Part shown: positions 47,894-61,925 of the stretch, one piece after another | Layout of the letters: each line of letters opens with the position of its first letter | Position numbering within the stretch: the stretch's first letter is position 1 | Program-made: the position numbers and the translations under genes | Origin: Phytoseiulus persimilis | Taxonomy: Eukaryota > Arthropoda > Arachnida > Mesostigmata > Phytoseiidae | Assembly (NCBI GenBank): GCA_037576195.1 | Contig: CM075103.1 | Span: 7,440,001 to 7,504,000, forward strand | Direction: 5' to 3' | Length of the DNA: 64,000 nt | Notes under the pieces: model-generated | What the model saw: the letters and a program-made list of their open reading frames with translations, nothing else | Told to the model about the DNA's origin: nothing | The model's database searches: none

Positions 47894-50800
47894 GTTCCCT
47901 GCAGCGTTTCATTCGGCGTGAGTGAATAGTTGGGAAGACAGGCCTCGAGAGAGGATGGAAATCGGAGATCATGTCTCAGGAAGTAGGAGTCGCTCGTTTC
48001 ACCTACCCTGTTCATACAAAGGGAACGATTGACCTCCTTGTTTGTGTTCACTCGTTATTCCTCGCAAAAATGTTCTTTGTCTGAACTGACACCGTGTCGA
48101 TGAGGTTTTCGGCAGGCTGTCCCGGCGAGAATTCACTGGAACCTTGAGAGCGTGATCATTTCCGTTCCAGATGAGAAACCCTGAGACGAAGAGAAAATCG
48201 GTCTCGACAGCGATAGTGCGGAAACAGGTGTACCGTGGTTGGACCTATTTTCGGAAAAAAACATCTCATTCTGGAAAGAAAGAAAAGAAAACTGTAGATA
48301 TTCCACTTCGTGACACAACTCGTAGGCATAACAAATCGAAAACACTCATCGGCTGACTCAGTCAGGGTTAAAAGAGCATCGAGCAACCGTGGAATGCGAT
48401 CGAGCTCTTGAGATCTCTCAGCGGGTCAGCGGAACTCGCTCCCTTCTGGTGAGGAACGGCAACCCACCGACTCGCTCCTTCGAATCTGGTGAGCGCAGTT
48501 TCAGGCAGCTGGAGCAAGGGCTTCTCAGGCCATGACTCGAGAGAAGAGAGAAACATCGTTCACTTTTTCAGTGTCAATGGCGGCGTATTCGTGAACGATT
48601 CGGATGAGTCATACTTTCCAAAGAAAGCCAGTGGGAAAGGCACTCGGAGGAGGTTTTTCGCGGGATCGCGTTTGCGTAAAGAGGGCTCGTAACATACTTT
48701 AGTGGAATCATCTCGAACACTCAACATTTTCCGTTTCAAGACTATCTCTCCTCCACTGTGGACAACAATCAAGTGCCATAGGAACAGAACTATCTCATGG
48801 GCTATCCGTCGAATGCAGACTAACGGGAAGAACACCTTCGTCCGGCTAAAAAGCTTGGAGGCTGGCGAACAAGCAAAAACTACTCGAAATAGAAGTGATT
48901 GTCAAGCGTCCATCACTCAACGTCTTCCTTGTTGCGAAGCAGCGGGCAACACAGAGCCTCACTCTCTTCACCAGCAACAAACTACTACTGAACGAAATCA
49001 TCGGAGTTCGCGCGACCTCCACCGCCTGAGCTAACACCACCCAGGCCAGGGGGCACGTCGGCAAAGCTCCACCAAGGCACGTTGGCACTCCCTGAATCGA
49101 GTAGATGAGGGAAGCGACGTCTAACGCGGGCAGCGAACGAGTCTGGAGCCGATTGGAGGGGGGAGGGGGAGTCCGCAGTTTCTAATTGAAAGAACGTTTT
49201 TTGTTTCGGGGTCTGTGTTAGGTCGCTCGCTCAATCGACCGGCTAGCTGCGCCTGACCAGCCAGCGCTATCGTGACTGACGAAAGACAGACAAACGAAGA
49301 AACAACGAAACCGATCTTCCATCATGATGTTTGACAATTCCCCTCCAAAGCGAATTGCTTCTCCTTCTCGCGAGCAGCCATGCTGCATGCATACAGCGCT
49401 CAGACAAAACAAATCCGAACGGATCTAAAGCTGCAACAGCAACAACAATCCTCTTTTGATTGATGGGACGACGCTGTTGCAGAAGACCAGATAGATAATC
49501 ATAATCAGCTGGCGATGATGCGCCGCCGGTGAGCGAGTGACCCGAGAGACGAGCGTGTCAAACTCTGTTTCCGTTTCATGTTAACAATGTTCCTTTCAGA
49601 GGAAGCTCGTCGCGTCCAAGTTTTCTTTCTCCGAACGACCCACCCAGGCAGAGATACTTTGTTTCTGGAGGAAATTCTATCACTTTGTTGGATCTGCTGT
49701 TTTATCAAGCGTAATCACGCGGAACGGGTGAACAAGACGGATGAACAGCAGCAACCATGACGATCTCTTGGTCTACGTCGGGGAACGGTTATTAATCTCT
49801 CATGAATTCTGCTTCCTGCCGATCCATGACGACTTCGCATCCCTGGATACCGGCTCGACCGTTCGCGGGAGAGAACGGAATCTCGAGCCTTTCAAAAATC
49901 GCGCGGGAGGGTCTCTCGACCACGTGACCTCGCCGAGCGTTGGAATCCATGACGACGTTGAGTGCGAGCATCAGCAGGAAGTGGAGACGATTGGAAGGTA
50001 GGGAAAGCCTCGTGGAATGTGGCTGAGCTGCAATCTGCGCCGGGTCAGATAACCTTCTCGGAAAGCTTCGGTAACTGAATGAACCACTCGAGATAATTCT
50101 ACTAGCTCTCTTCACCGACTGAGTGTGCCCGGGGATGACAAACAGGGCGGTCGTCACACAAAAACCCTCTGACGACCCTCGCGCGCTCTCTCGTCGGATC
50201 CGTCCTCGAAGAAACAAACGCGGGAACATTCATGCTGTGTTGAGTATTCGTAGAAGTTGTCACACCTTGCGTCATTGAAAACCAAGACCGACGGGAAATT
50301 GGGGTTCCCATTGACACAATTCTTCCTTGAGCGGCTCCATCCGAGACATCTCAAACTGTCGCGCCGAGGACTCGGAGAGGGAGAGTGCGAACTCCTCAGC
50401 GTGAGCGAGGAACAGTTCCTGCAACAGTTTCTCCGAGTCGGCCACATCGCGGTGTTGTTATGTAAACCACTCTCACCAGAAGATTGAGCGCGGGATTGGG
50501 TTCAGGTTACCGGAAAACGGCGGTTTTAATTTGGAGTTCGAGCCGGCCGGGGAAGCAATCCAGAGATTCGAGCGAACGGAGCCGCGCACGCCCGCTCTCT
50601 CCTCGAAGAGATGGGCAGCATAGTCGACTCATAGCAAATGGATTAGCATGACAATTCTCAAGCAGACAGCGCCCTGGTCTGCTTGAGAAAAGAACTGGGA
50701 GAGCAAAGAAGAGACCGTTTTGAGGGCTGGCTCACGAACCGAGCTATCGAGGCGATCTGCGAGCTCACCACCGTTGAATTTAGGATTCGGTGCTTTTCCG

Positions 50801-53800
50801 AGCTTTCCTTCCCGTTTTCCGCAGATATTTACGCTCCATTCATGAATGCATTCGCGAGGGGCGATTTGCACGCCTGCGTGCCTCCTTGCGTGCGTGCATA
50901 TATACGAGGCTGAGTGAATTCCCCGTCGATCAGTCGCTCGGAACCGCAGACGTCGCCGCCGAACACTTGGCGCACATATCAAACAATGCAGCTCTTTCTG
51001 GACGCTTACACAACACGATTGATTAATTTGACTTTCGGACAACGCGGACGACAAGCTGACGAATTCAGGCTTTATGGGCTCTTTTGAATCTGAAAAGGAT
51101 ATGTGACTAACATTCCTAACGAGGACATGGACGCGGCTTTTGTCTCCTCGGATCACTGATGCGCTTTCTCACGTGACCGAAGGCTCGAGGCATTCGCGGA
51201 CAAGGTTTGATGATCTGTGAGCTTCAGTCACGGGAGTTCGAACCAACTGAGCCGATCCCAGAGAAAAGGAGCCCGTTCCGAGAACGGGACGAAACAGAAC
51301 TCTCGGCCTTGCAAAGTGTACGCACGATCGGCGGCAAGGTGTGCGTTACACCGGGAAACCCGACCGGAGCGGGCGGCGATATTTGTTTCGGAACGAATGC
51401 CGCTCCCGATCAAAGTTGAAACCGAGGCGGATTATGCAAATCGCCGTGAAAGTCTTGTCCAATCGCGATTTGGGTGTGGAATGTGTGCTGTGCAGACAGA
51501 TTCGCGAACCGTCATTAGCACCTCGTTGGTCCGGGTTTTGTGAAATTCCCCCGGGTGCCCGATTCCAGGGACCCGATCGAAGTTCGAAGACGTCGGCCAC
51601 ACATTGTCCTCTTCTCTCGTTCGTTTGGGAGGGAAAACGGGTCCGATGTCGCTCCCAGCCGCTGGACGTTCGGCGGCTTCTCGTGGATTCCATATTTCTG
51701 TCCAGGCCCACAGACAGGCTAACGAAGAGGATGTAACCTCTGGCTTCGAGACGGAGATCCTCTGAGAAAGCGCCTGTTCCTCTCGTCCGCTCAGTCGACG
51801 CGAACCTGTGGGGCTGCTGTTGATTATGCTCAACTCAGCTGTCCTCTGACCGCGAGCCGAACTGAACATCCTCCACCATCATCGCCGTGCGGCTACAAAA
51901 TACCGAGCTTGTAGCCATTCAGCCGGCTAACCAGCCATTCAACTCACTAACAGCCCGCGACGCAGGTGCCTCCTGGCTGAGCTGCAAACGAAATTTGATT
52001 CTCGCTCAATGGTATAGTGGGATGAAAGATCCCCCATGGCGTAGCCGGCTGCCTGGTTTTCCTCTTCTCATGCCTCTGTTCTCTCCGGCTCCTCAAACCG
52101 AATTTCTCTCGAGCAATCTCTCTGCCCCGCGTTCGGAATCACGGCGATGATCGAGTTCGGTGTTGCCGACTCGGAGATCGCTCTCACCTTCGCGGGAATT
52201 CGAACAATGAACGCGAACGAGAATTCTGCTAGATGCCTCCATCTAGCGACAGCCCGAAAATACACACCTCGCCGATCGGGGTCCCGCTTGGGCCACAATC
52301 GAGGTCGCAGAACCATCGGACCCACGTCAACCACGACCCCCCCGCCCTCCCGAACCCAAGAGTATCCACCGAGTGGGTCCCCTGTTTCTCTCACCGGAAA
52401 CGCCGACTTCTTCCCGCCGGATCCATAGGTGTCGGCGAATACAGCAAATCCCGCTCGACCCGGCTTCGGTGACGGCCGCCAAAAGTTAATCGATTCAACC
52501 CTCCATCTCGACAACAGGGAAACCATGGATTCATCAACCCCAGAGACAACATTTCGATCCGAGATTTCGGATTGTTCGCGTGGCAACGCCGAACGCGCAC
52601 AGCCGGGGCGAACGCCCTCGTAACATTCCGCAAACTCTTCAACATCTATCCTGAAGGGTTCCTCAACCTCCTGCAACAACGGCGTCCAGCCGGAACTTCC
52701 GGGGTGCGCGGAGTCGCCCGGTGAAGCCGCCGGACAGAACTCGAACGATGAATTGTTCCGTTCCGAGCTGGAAGCCTGGCTTGTTCAAAGTGACCCGCAG
52801 CCCCAGCTCGGGGCTGGAGCCCCGTTCCCCTGAGCGAATCATCGCCATCATTCCAGACAGTGAATCGGCAACTGGGCGAGTAATGGCCCAGAGTGCTCCC
52901 CATCGTTTCGAGCGGCTTCCAGAAAGCTTGTCAAGGGCCGTGTTCGATGATATCGAGGAGGCCCACGACAGACGGAAAATGTCATCGGCAGACCCACCGA
53001 ATTCAAAGGGAGAGCATCTCGGCCCAAACGAATGCTGTGACGCAATCGCGGTGCAGTGCATTCCGCCAATCGCATACACCGCACGCTCTCAACGTGATAC
53101 GTTTTGCCGTTGAGCTGCTGCTTCGAGGACGACGGGAACGCGCGAATAGAACACAACTGTCTCAGTCGACGGCGACCGGAGCAACGGTGGCCGCCGCCGA
53201 CGTCACAAAACGAACGAAAAGACGCGATGAAAGAAAGTATCCGCCGCCGTTTTCGGATATCTCCACCACGTACTGTAACATCTAAACGGTCCGGTAAAGA
53301 GCGCGTGAAATCCACCGACCATTTCTATGTGTGGCCATCAGAATAACAATGAGCACAAGAAAAGACAGGAAGACGACGACGACGAAGAAAAAAGGATGAA
53401 GACAACGACGAGAGGGCGAGATGGTTTGTTACACTGAAATACGCGTACCCAAGCCGCGCAGTTGAATTCGGCTTGTCATGATCCTAACAACTGATAACAA
53501 CTCGGATATGAATGCTCCGAAACAATTTGTGAAAATTATCGCTCGTGTAATTGCCGGCCGGCCGGCCGAAATTATCGGGACAACGAAATGAGAGGAAGAA
53601 CCGCCGCACGGGAGCCTCTCGTCGAACGTTTCAGGAATCATTTTGTCCGATCCGAGTCGGTGAAACCGCAAAAGACCACGAATTGATTTCTCAGCTCGGT
53701 TCCGCTGGCTCTCTCGAACTTTCCTCAGACCCAGTCGGGCCGGAAATTCATTCAGTCGACGGTCGTCTGCGAGAGTCTCGACTCCGTGGAGAAATGACAG

Positions 53801-55785
53801 AATCAAAATCGTGCGGAACGTTCGCGTGCCCATCGGGTTGTTTCGGGAGGCGTCAAGGGATCACTAGCTGTCGCTGCTCATCTGACGATTGACGGTGCTC
53901 TAACTTGATGAGCGTGTTCTCAAACTGACGGGTGACGTCTCAGTTTGAGGGACGAACATCTCCGGGTAGTTAACATCTTTCGTGCGAGAGACGAACTCAG
54001 CGACACCGGACCCGAAGCACGACAGCACGCGAAGGAGCCTTGCCGAGTGAGTCGCCCGAGAGCAGAGAACCCTGCGAACTTGTTTACGATCGTAATCAAT
54101 CAGAGCAGTTGTCAGTTTTTCCCCGTGTCCGAACTCCGGCCCGGAATCTTCCTTCCGCAGGGAGAGGAACCCGCAGCGACCGTCGACGGGCGGAACGTGC
54201 TTTACGATTGAAGGGTCCGTGACAGCCGCTCTCTGATTTTTGGGGACGTGGAAATTTAATTCCTCCCGAGAGCTCTCTGAAACAGCAACTGCCGAGTGGA
54301 CGTCACGCTTGGACCCCAGCTGCGTTCGCGGACATTTCTCCCTCTGGGACGACGGGGAACAGGGGATCGGGGGAGTTTTCGGTCGTTTTTTCCGTTCGAT
54401 GTATCTGGAATTCGAGTCATTCGACCTCACTCCTTGCAACGAAATCGTATGATTTGAATGGCGTCTCATCTTCGACGCCAGCCTGTCGACCTAGAAGGGT
54501 CTCGGGAGAATCTCTCGACAGGTTTCATGTTCCAATGGCGCCTTGAAGGCGTTCGACCAGAACTCGTCGCCGAAATTAGATCGATTCCTTAGAGCTGGAA
54601 GGATTCAAGGCCACTCCGTTCAGAAAAGAAAAAAAAATAAACAATCTGATATCTGCTTGTGCGGAGCACGCTACGAATGCAGCGAAAAAGTTCCATGACT
54701 CGGCCTTGAGCTGGGGCCTCAGACGGCTTGCTGGCGGGCCTGTTTGCTCCGGGTTCCGGAGACAGCGAGCATATGTCCAGAACATATTTCAGCTGGAGAT
54801 CACGGATAATTAGCTTGTTGTTTTAGAAAGAGAACATTCAGAGAGACAAGCGCCGGACTGTTCTGTCTCTCTTGTTCAATATGCGACGGGGTTGTTGAAC
54901 TCAACCTTTTCATGAGATGTCGACAGCTATTGTGCATGGTGCTGTGGTTCGTCTAACTTTGTCAGCTATGAGGAGGAGAATGCGACAATACAGCAAATTA
55001 CACTCGCACAGCGAACTCGTTTCTCGGTGAACGACTGTCTGCGAGCGCAGAACAAGTGTCACGATAAACCCCCCTAGTAGAATGGTTTTGAGCGATGATC
55101 AGTCAGGGGCACTTCAGGCAGATAGCGCGCTCATCCAGGAGGTTCTATCGAACAGCTTCAAACTCAATTTTGAGCCCTCTGTGCTAATCCCCCATTTTCC
55201 AATCACCAACGTCTTGGAGAAGCTTCCTTGGCGAACAAAAAAAGTTGCAGGAAAAGGTTGCAGGAGCCTGTGGTGCACCTCGCGGTGGAACAGACGTCAG
55301 CGACGGAGGGGGGTGGAGGGGAGGGGGGTACGACTGGAACAAGAAGGCTCGAGCATCACGCGAACCCAAGAAGGAAATATTCATAGCTCCCGATATCAAA
55401 CAGGAGATAGCGAAGTTTGTTCCTTGTTCCGTCCCTCTGATTCATCGCAGGTGGGCCTCGCGGTTCTCCCTCCGCGTTCCTGGCTCTTCCTCGTCGGTCT
55501 ATCTCGGTTATTGTTATGATGCAAGACATGATCAAATCGAAAATTCGATAACATTCCCACCAGGAAGCCTGCTTCTGTCTATTGATGAAGCAGGACGGGA
55601 GGACATGGAAGAGCATGCGGTCACGTGCTCGGCCTGAGCGAGGTGGGATCCACATCGAGTGATCACGACCTTACTTTCCGTTCCTTCTCGATCGAATCCC
55701 CTCTCAAGTAGCGTCCATGAACGCAACCACAAAGAGCATCACCTCACTGCATTGATAAATCGGGACAAAAGGAAACATCGAGAGA
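47894..55785. other. No gene recognised
   Basis: ORFs up to 203 codons (minus 52068-52679) occur where the opposite strand is open too. A GC-rich tandem of GGCC lies at about 53553-53568. The minus-strand frame at 50154-50447 has a cysteine-rich tail (C..FYEY..QHECSRVC) that looks peritrophin-like at a glance but does not fit the CBM14 cysteine spacing. Confidence 0.4.
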
Positions 55786-55797
55786 GGGGGGGGGGGG
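55786..55797 (+). repeat. Poly(G) run of 12
   Basis: G12 preceded by AGAGA. It is the first of three C/G runs within 680 bp. Confidence 0.9.
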
Positions 55798-56146
55798 TCT
55801 CCCAGAAGCATCTGAGTTAGCGATCGATAATTATACCGAGGGAGCGTCCTGCGAAAATCTCTTCCTTAAGCTTCCACCTGCGGTCGATCTCAGCCGCAAG
55901 AGGTGGGAGCTTCGACGCCTTCTCGCTTCGACCGCGCAGGGGTCAAAAGCGAGTCTCCGCTCGCGTATCTGGGCGTTGGTCGCATAAAAAAGTCGTTCCG
56001 ACGTTGTATTCCTCCTCTCCCCTGTTCCATCCTTTTTCCTGCTTGGTCCTTCAGTATTCCAAGTGGCGGTCTCGTAGCTGCTTCAGCGTTCCATGTTTTC
56101 TACGTGCCGGCCCATCTAGATGTGTTGTCGGCCGGCGACCGTCCGT

Positions 56147-56157
56147 GGGGGGGGGGG
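56147..56157 (+). repeat. Poly(G) run of 11
   Basis: G11 followed by further G-rich sequence (AGG, GGGAAGGGGGG), so a G-quadruplex is possible here. Confidence 0.9.
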
Positions 56158-56445
56158 AGGTGCAAAGGGATCGGGAAGGGGGGCAAACGAACGAAAAACA
56201 GCGGCACGAGGCTGTCCGCTGGCTTGCTGATGAGGGACAAAAGGAGAAGGAGAAACAACGAAAAAACAGGATAACCATTCACGTCTGCCCCCCTCGGGTC
56301 TCTCGCTGACTGACTGGATGGATGGCTAGATGACTGCGAAGAGTCACATACGTCGTAGACATTCTTCCGCTTCGATCCGCTATCGGTAGTCACGTGCTCC
56401 ATATGGCCGAGAGACACGGCCACAGTTACAGCCCGAGCCCTGTGT

Positions 56446-56463
56446 CCCCCCCCCCCCCCCCCC
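56446..56463 (+). repeat. Poly(C) run of 18
   Basis: C18 lying 288 nt downstream of the G11 run on the same strand. The two could pair in a transcript or in single-stranded DNA. Confidence 0.9.
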
Positions 56464-57880
56464 AACCATCCACTTCGACCACCCCAGCAGTAACCCCCAG
56501 CCGGCAACGCCGCAGACGACGAGTAACGTTGATGATGTATGCCTTACCAGGGAGCCATCTACATGCAAGGAGTGTTCGTTGTCATCCCGCCGTCTGTTTG
56601 CACCGGGTTTGCGGCCTCGACCCGGAGCCTCGCAACCAGCTCCAACCTCATGACTGACAGCGGAACCGACGGCGGCGGCGTCGACAACGACGCCGACGAA
56701 GAGATATAACCCTAGGCCAGATACGGCCATAAAATCATTGTGAGAGACATGGGAGGAAGCTGCTCTGCATGGCGCAATGAGAGCCCTATTGCAGCATCCA
56801 GTCGCGGCTGCTCTCCAACCAGGCGGGCTGCATTTAAAACAAACTCCAAGCACGAGAAGCAGTTCCAAACGCCATACTCAGATGGATGGCTTGCATTTTT
56901 TCTTCCTCTCCCCTCACCCGTTTGAATGGGGTGACTTGCGAAACATTGTTCTCGCGGCGCGGCCATATCGCGCGCGACAAAACCTCATGCACACCTAACT
57001 CATTTTACAGCCGTTCGTGCTTCCGCACATCGGCCCGTTCCGATACCGCTCCGGTGAATATTTGGTTTCGATGCATGACTCCGGGCGCTCGATGCCGAAT
57101 TTGAAGCTTGGAGTTTACCGCTGCTCTGGAGATTCATTCGGGAAACGGCGCGGCTCATTTGGAGAGAATGTTCGTGGGTGTGAAGACGAAACCCAGAGGA
57201 TACTTTCGGGGAACGAATCTAGGGAGAAGCGTTTCAGCAGCGATTGCGAAACCACCAGCTGCTGTGAACTTCGCCTGCCGGAGGTGCCGAAAGAGAGGAA
57301 TGACGGACGTAATCGCCACGGCATACAGCGAGATCAACTTCTCTTCCCAGTCGGGATGTATTGTCTCACAGTGGTCGGACACGCACGTAGATTGAAGCTC
57401 CTCAGCCGCCCTGAATCGAAAGCGGGGAGGGTTGGAAAACGGGTACCAGACGAAACGTGAGTTCCTCCCTCCCTGGGTCGGGCCCAGACTGTGGGCTCAC
57501 TGATCCCGAGCCGCGGCCCGCTCGCTCTAACCACGAGAAGGACAACATTCGGATGAAATCGCATTGCTGAAAGCTGGGCGCTCTGGATTGATTGAGATTC
57601 ATTAGTGTTCCCGAAAGGTTCCCTTGACGGTGACCTCTGGTGGAGTTGGATGACTGAGTGGCTCGCTGACTGACAGTGGGCCATTGTTGAGTCGTCCGCG
57701 TTGAGGCTACTCTGTGCGGATTGTTTTGATTGCGCGCACGCATCATGCACGCGCGGCAGCGATGTCTCCTCGCTAAATATAGGCAAGCCGAACCGGTAAC
57801 TCCGGGGACTGATCAGATACAGGGCTCGTGGGGATGATTCCCGACTGCGTTCCCGACCGCCCGTCCGCCTTCCATCCATC

Positions 57881-57903
57881 CAGTCAGTCAGTCAGACAGT
57901 CAG
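57881..57903. repeat. CAGT tetranucleotide repeat
   Basis: (CAGT)n with one CAGA interruption, preceded by CCAT units. Confidence 0.85.
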
Positions 57904-59380
57904 CGGTCGAGAGCAAGCTGGCAGTAACAGTGGCAGCTGGCGACGACGACTCGAAGAAAGAAGTCTCTGCTCGCTCGACGAAAAGCCACTTAGACTGGAA
58001 AACAAATCGTCTGCCATTGTCCTTTTCGTGCTCCATTGGAGGCACTCCCCGAAACTTCTTCTTGCTTTCTATATCGCGCTTTCTTTCGCCGCTGTTACCA
58101 TAGTCACTGCTGCTGCCGTCAGGTCGCCTGGCTGCTCGTCCGAGCTGACGTTCGTCGTTTCGCTCAGAGTGAGCAGAAGATTCTCCACTCATTCATTAAG
58201 AACTTTCTACACCACCACAAAGCGCGCGAGATCAACTCGTCGATAGCATCCGAAGAAACAGGAAAGCCCGACCGCTCCCTCCCTTTGGCGGGGAGACGAT
58301 TTCTTTCCAATGGAGCGGAACACGACGGAGAGGCGATATTCGCACGTCCCGGTTCTCCTGGGTCAGGTTCTCCGAACGCTCCGCGGAGCGAGCATCTTGA
58401 GAACTGGAACAGTTCATGGAGGCTGAGATCGTGACCGAAGACAAGAGTTCCGACAGTGAGAGCGGCGGGGCCTGGCGGGATGTTGTGGATGCTTGGGGGG
58501 CGGAGTTCCGGTTTTCCCGGAGCGTTCGGGAATCCTTGGTGGGCGCCCTTGGAGGGAAGCCCGCGACTTCGCGCCCATCGCTCGCGCTGAGATGTTCCAT
58601 GGTTTTGACAGCGAGTGTTGGAAACTTGATCCGGCTGGCTCTCTCGTACGATGACAGCAGAAACAAGCACCAAGACCGGCGCCCAGCGACACCACCTCTC
58701 GCTGCACCGCCTGCCATCGCATCGGCAGCATGTCACGGTGGTGTCGCGTCTTTTTGTTTATGTCCCCGATGTCAGTGATACAGCGACAGCGTAGACGCGC
58801 GTCTAGTTAAACTGACAACAACAATGATTCATCATAAAGCTCGAATGCAACAGGTCGGCAGCTCTCGGAGAACAGGAAGCCGACCAGCAAAGCCTCCTAA
58901 TGGTCTAGCGAGAGAGACAGGCTCACAGAAGATGACGTTTTTGTTCCACACTCGATGATGACATCCTTGTCGACGATGCATTGTCCTTAGTCATCGGCCG
59001 CTTCGACCGGCTCGCCCGTCATCTGCCCGGTCGCCCGCTCGGGAACCGCGTCGAATCCGGCCGAGTTTCCTCCGGTGGTTTCGAGGCTCCTGGACGGACC
59101 AGCGAGCCGGGGCGCCGTAGACGTCCCGTATGGGTCCCGGTCACCTTGACCTTCGACGAGTTCGAACGTACCAGCAGCATGTGGTTCAATCAACCCTCGG
59201 CCGCCCTTGATGGTTATGGAAGTTCCGTCGCATCGCTCCGAAACCACAGTGAACCGATACGTCTACGTCGGCCCGCCCGCCGAATCAGTCAGACAGTCAG
59301 AAGCCTTTTCGAACGTATGCAAATAAAGCCGAAATTTATCGATGGATCTACATATGTTTCTATTTACCGCGATTGACTGG

Positions 59381-59404
59381 CGAGCGAGCGAGCGAGCGAG
59401 CGAG
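59381..59404. repeat. (CGAG)6 repeat
   Basis: Six perfect CGAG units, followed by degenerate GAGTGA units up to about 59450. Confidence 0.9.
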
Positions 59405-61906
59405 TGAATGGAGGAGTGAATGAGTGGAAAAGTGACTGGCTGAGCGAGTGCGGTGTGCATCGGTTGCAACGATCTGCATGGGCGTTACGATTTCGTTGGT
59501 CTTCTTCAAATCACTCCGCCGCTCTGAGCATTCATGGCTGGCCGGTGCATTTCATTCATGGATTTGCTCACTCTGCGGCCGCGTTCAACGGCCGCCGCCG
59601 ACCTTGGGCCTGGAGTGGAGCGGCAATCGCTGAATTTGAGTATTATTCCCGGCTCACTTCTTCTGCCGTCGCGGACACCAACATCCAGACGACGACCGAT
59701 TGCTACACAGCGGATGAGTTGGCGACTTGAGTTACGGCGTCTGAGTGTCGAATCCTCGGATTCTACAGCGGATGTCGGGCTGTGGTATCGACGATGAAAC
59801 ACACGGCCAGAGCAGGCGGGAAGAATCGGATTCTCCGCCACGACCGGTTCGCGGATTCCGGATTCGAGCTCTGTGCTTTTACGCCACACCGTTCACTCCG
59901 GAAACGGCTCGAGACCCCAGCTCGTCTCCTGGCCCGGAGCTGAGACAGGTCCGCCCCGGGCGAGCGGGAATTCCAAACTGCTAGACTCGCCTCAACAGGA
60001 GCAAATCTCATCAGAGCCGCGATCTGCGGCCTCGCGATCATGCAAAGACTCGCGCAAAAGTCCCGCGCAGAGTGCAGGCACTTCTCAGTGCACAGCTAAC
60101 AGATATCGTCGCGAAAACGCCACCGCCATCAACATGCACCAGGAGGCCGCACCCCCCGGTTTCCTCTAAATCAGATTCGGTTCAATGTAACGGTCTGAAC
60201 TCCGTGGTGTACGTTGGTCGGTTGATCGTGTGCATGTCCGTTGTCCCCACTCCACTCCCGGGCCGAGCCCATCGTTCGGTCCTTCAGGCAGTCCTTAATA
60301 GCAATGCAATCATCTCCCAGTGGGTAGAGCACGGAACGGAAACGGATAGGCATTTTGAGAGACACAATTCTTCCATCAGAAGCGGCTCGCTTTCAGCACG
60401 CTGACAGCACGACGACGTGCTCAGAGATCAGACCACTAGTCGACGTTGACCCTTCAACTTCTCTGCCATGCGACAGATCGATATCTACTGAGAGCGAGAG
60501 ATGGGCCACAGCGTTTCAACATAGGGGAAATACGACAGCATAACGAATATGTTTCTCGATACAACAGAGTTCACCATGAAAGCCAGCTTCCCACAACATC
60601 CGCGCCACATGCTACACGAGAGAGTTCCCGCCGGACTTGTTTGAGATTCCCGAAAGAAATGGGTTCAACGATTCCCGCCCAGACTCCAGAAATACACGCG
60701 GGGTTCGCCCCCCTCTCCCCCTGAGATGTGAGGCTTCTCCACGGTGCGAGGCGCGCAAGCCCCCATGCTGTAGGCGTACTGACGAGCGAGACTTCTCCTC
60801 GAACTTGAGAACTATCGAAACCATCAAACCTCTCCCTCGAAACCACTCTGTTGGAGTTGGAATGAGCGCCAGCAGCAGACGCGGCGGCGTCATCAACATC
60901 GTAATAAGCGGTAGCAGAGTAACCGGAGGAGCCTTGATTAAAACGTACATCTCATATTAACCCGAAGACAGCGCACAAACCGAGACGGATAACAAGGGAA
61001 CTGGCGAATAATAGCACCAGCAGAAGCGACAACAACAATAAATGGGACAAAAAAAATAGGGAGACCCAGTCAGAACGAAGCCCACGGTAGCGCACTGTAT
61101 CTCTGAAGGGGTGCGAGCAATTAGTTAGCGTTTAAAAGAGGCGGCGGCGTTGTGGAGATCCCATTGGAACGAGCGACCAATAAATCTCGTTCTCCGGTCG
61201 AGTGCCGCCCGAGATGCTTGTTACAATGAATGACGAACCGGGTGCTCAAGACCATATGGAGTGCGCGGGCTCGGGCTTTGATGGACCGGGGATGATACTC
61301 TGCTCCTAATTCGCTATCATGATTAGCGCTATCGACAATCGCCGGCTGAAATCGTGAGGACGGGGAGAGACGATCAGATTGTCAGTGTCGGAGGTATTAA
61401 CAGCCGATTGTTCCTCCGAAAACTCTCTTTGAAGTCGAAAGCCGTGGATCACCCTTGAAACCGCTGAGTTAACCGATAGTGAGCCACCGGAGTGGACGAG
61501 CCGGCTAATCAGCCGACCAGCCGGTGAGTGACTGACTGAGTGAGTGAACGAATGAATGGGCAACGCGAACGACAGCACAAGCAGCAACTGATAACAGCAG
61601 ATAAAAGGAATAGAGGAAAGTCATTCATTGTTGGTGTGTCCTCTTCTCTTTTCGAGTTCATGTGTGTTGTGTTTTGTCAGTTATAATAGATAATCTCGTA
61701 TTTTTGCTCGTTCTGTCAGAGCTCGACTCCGCGCTTCTGGCGGTCCCTCTCGACCTGGCCGGCTCGCATGCTCACTCCGAACCCTCTCATTCCCTTGGAA
61801 ACAATTGCATCTGAACGGCTGGTCCGAGTCCTCTACGGGCTAAGATGTTGGCTGGGAGATGAGATGTTATCTATCGTAAATTAGACTTTCGTCTTAAGAC
61901 CGACCA

Positions 61907-61925
61907 GCCCGCCCGCCCGCCCGCC
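61907..61925. repeat. GCCC tetranucleotide repeat
   Basis: Four GCCC units plus a partial one. Confidence 0.85.

Noticed and set aside
50154-50447. Peritrophin (CBM14)-like cysteine segment on the minus strand
   Set aside because: The cysteine number and spacing do not fit the family, and the frame ends right after.
52013-52070. tRNA-like TGGTATAGTGG (A-box-like)
   Set aside because: No B-box (GGTTCRANNCC) at the right distance and no cloverleaf; the match is limited to the A-box-like words.
52130-52860. Inverted similarity of ATCATCGCC.T.ATTCC words at 52.14 and 52.85 kb
   Set aside because: Only about 15 of 17 bases match, with no extension, so it is within chance expectation.
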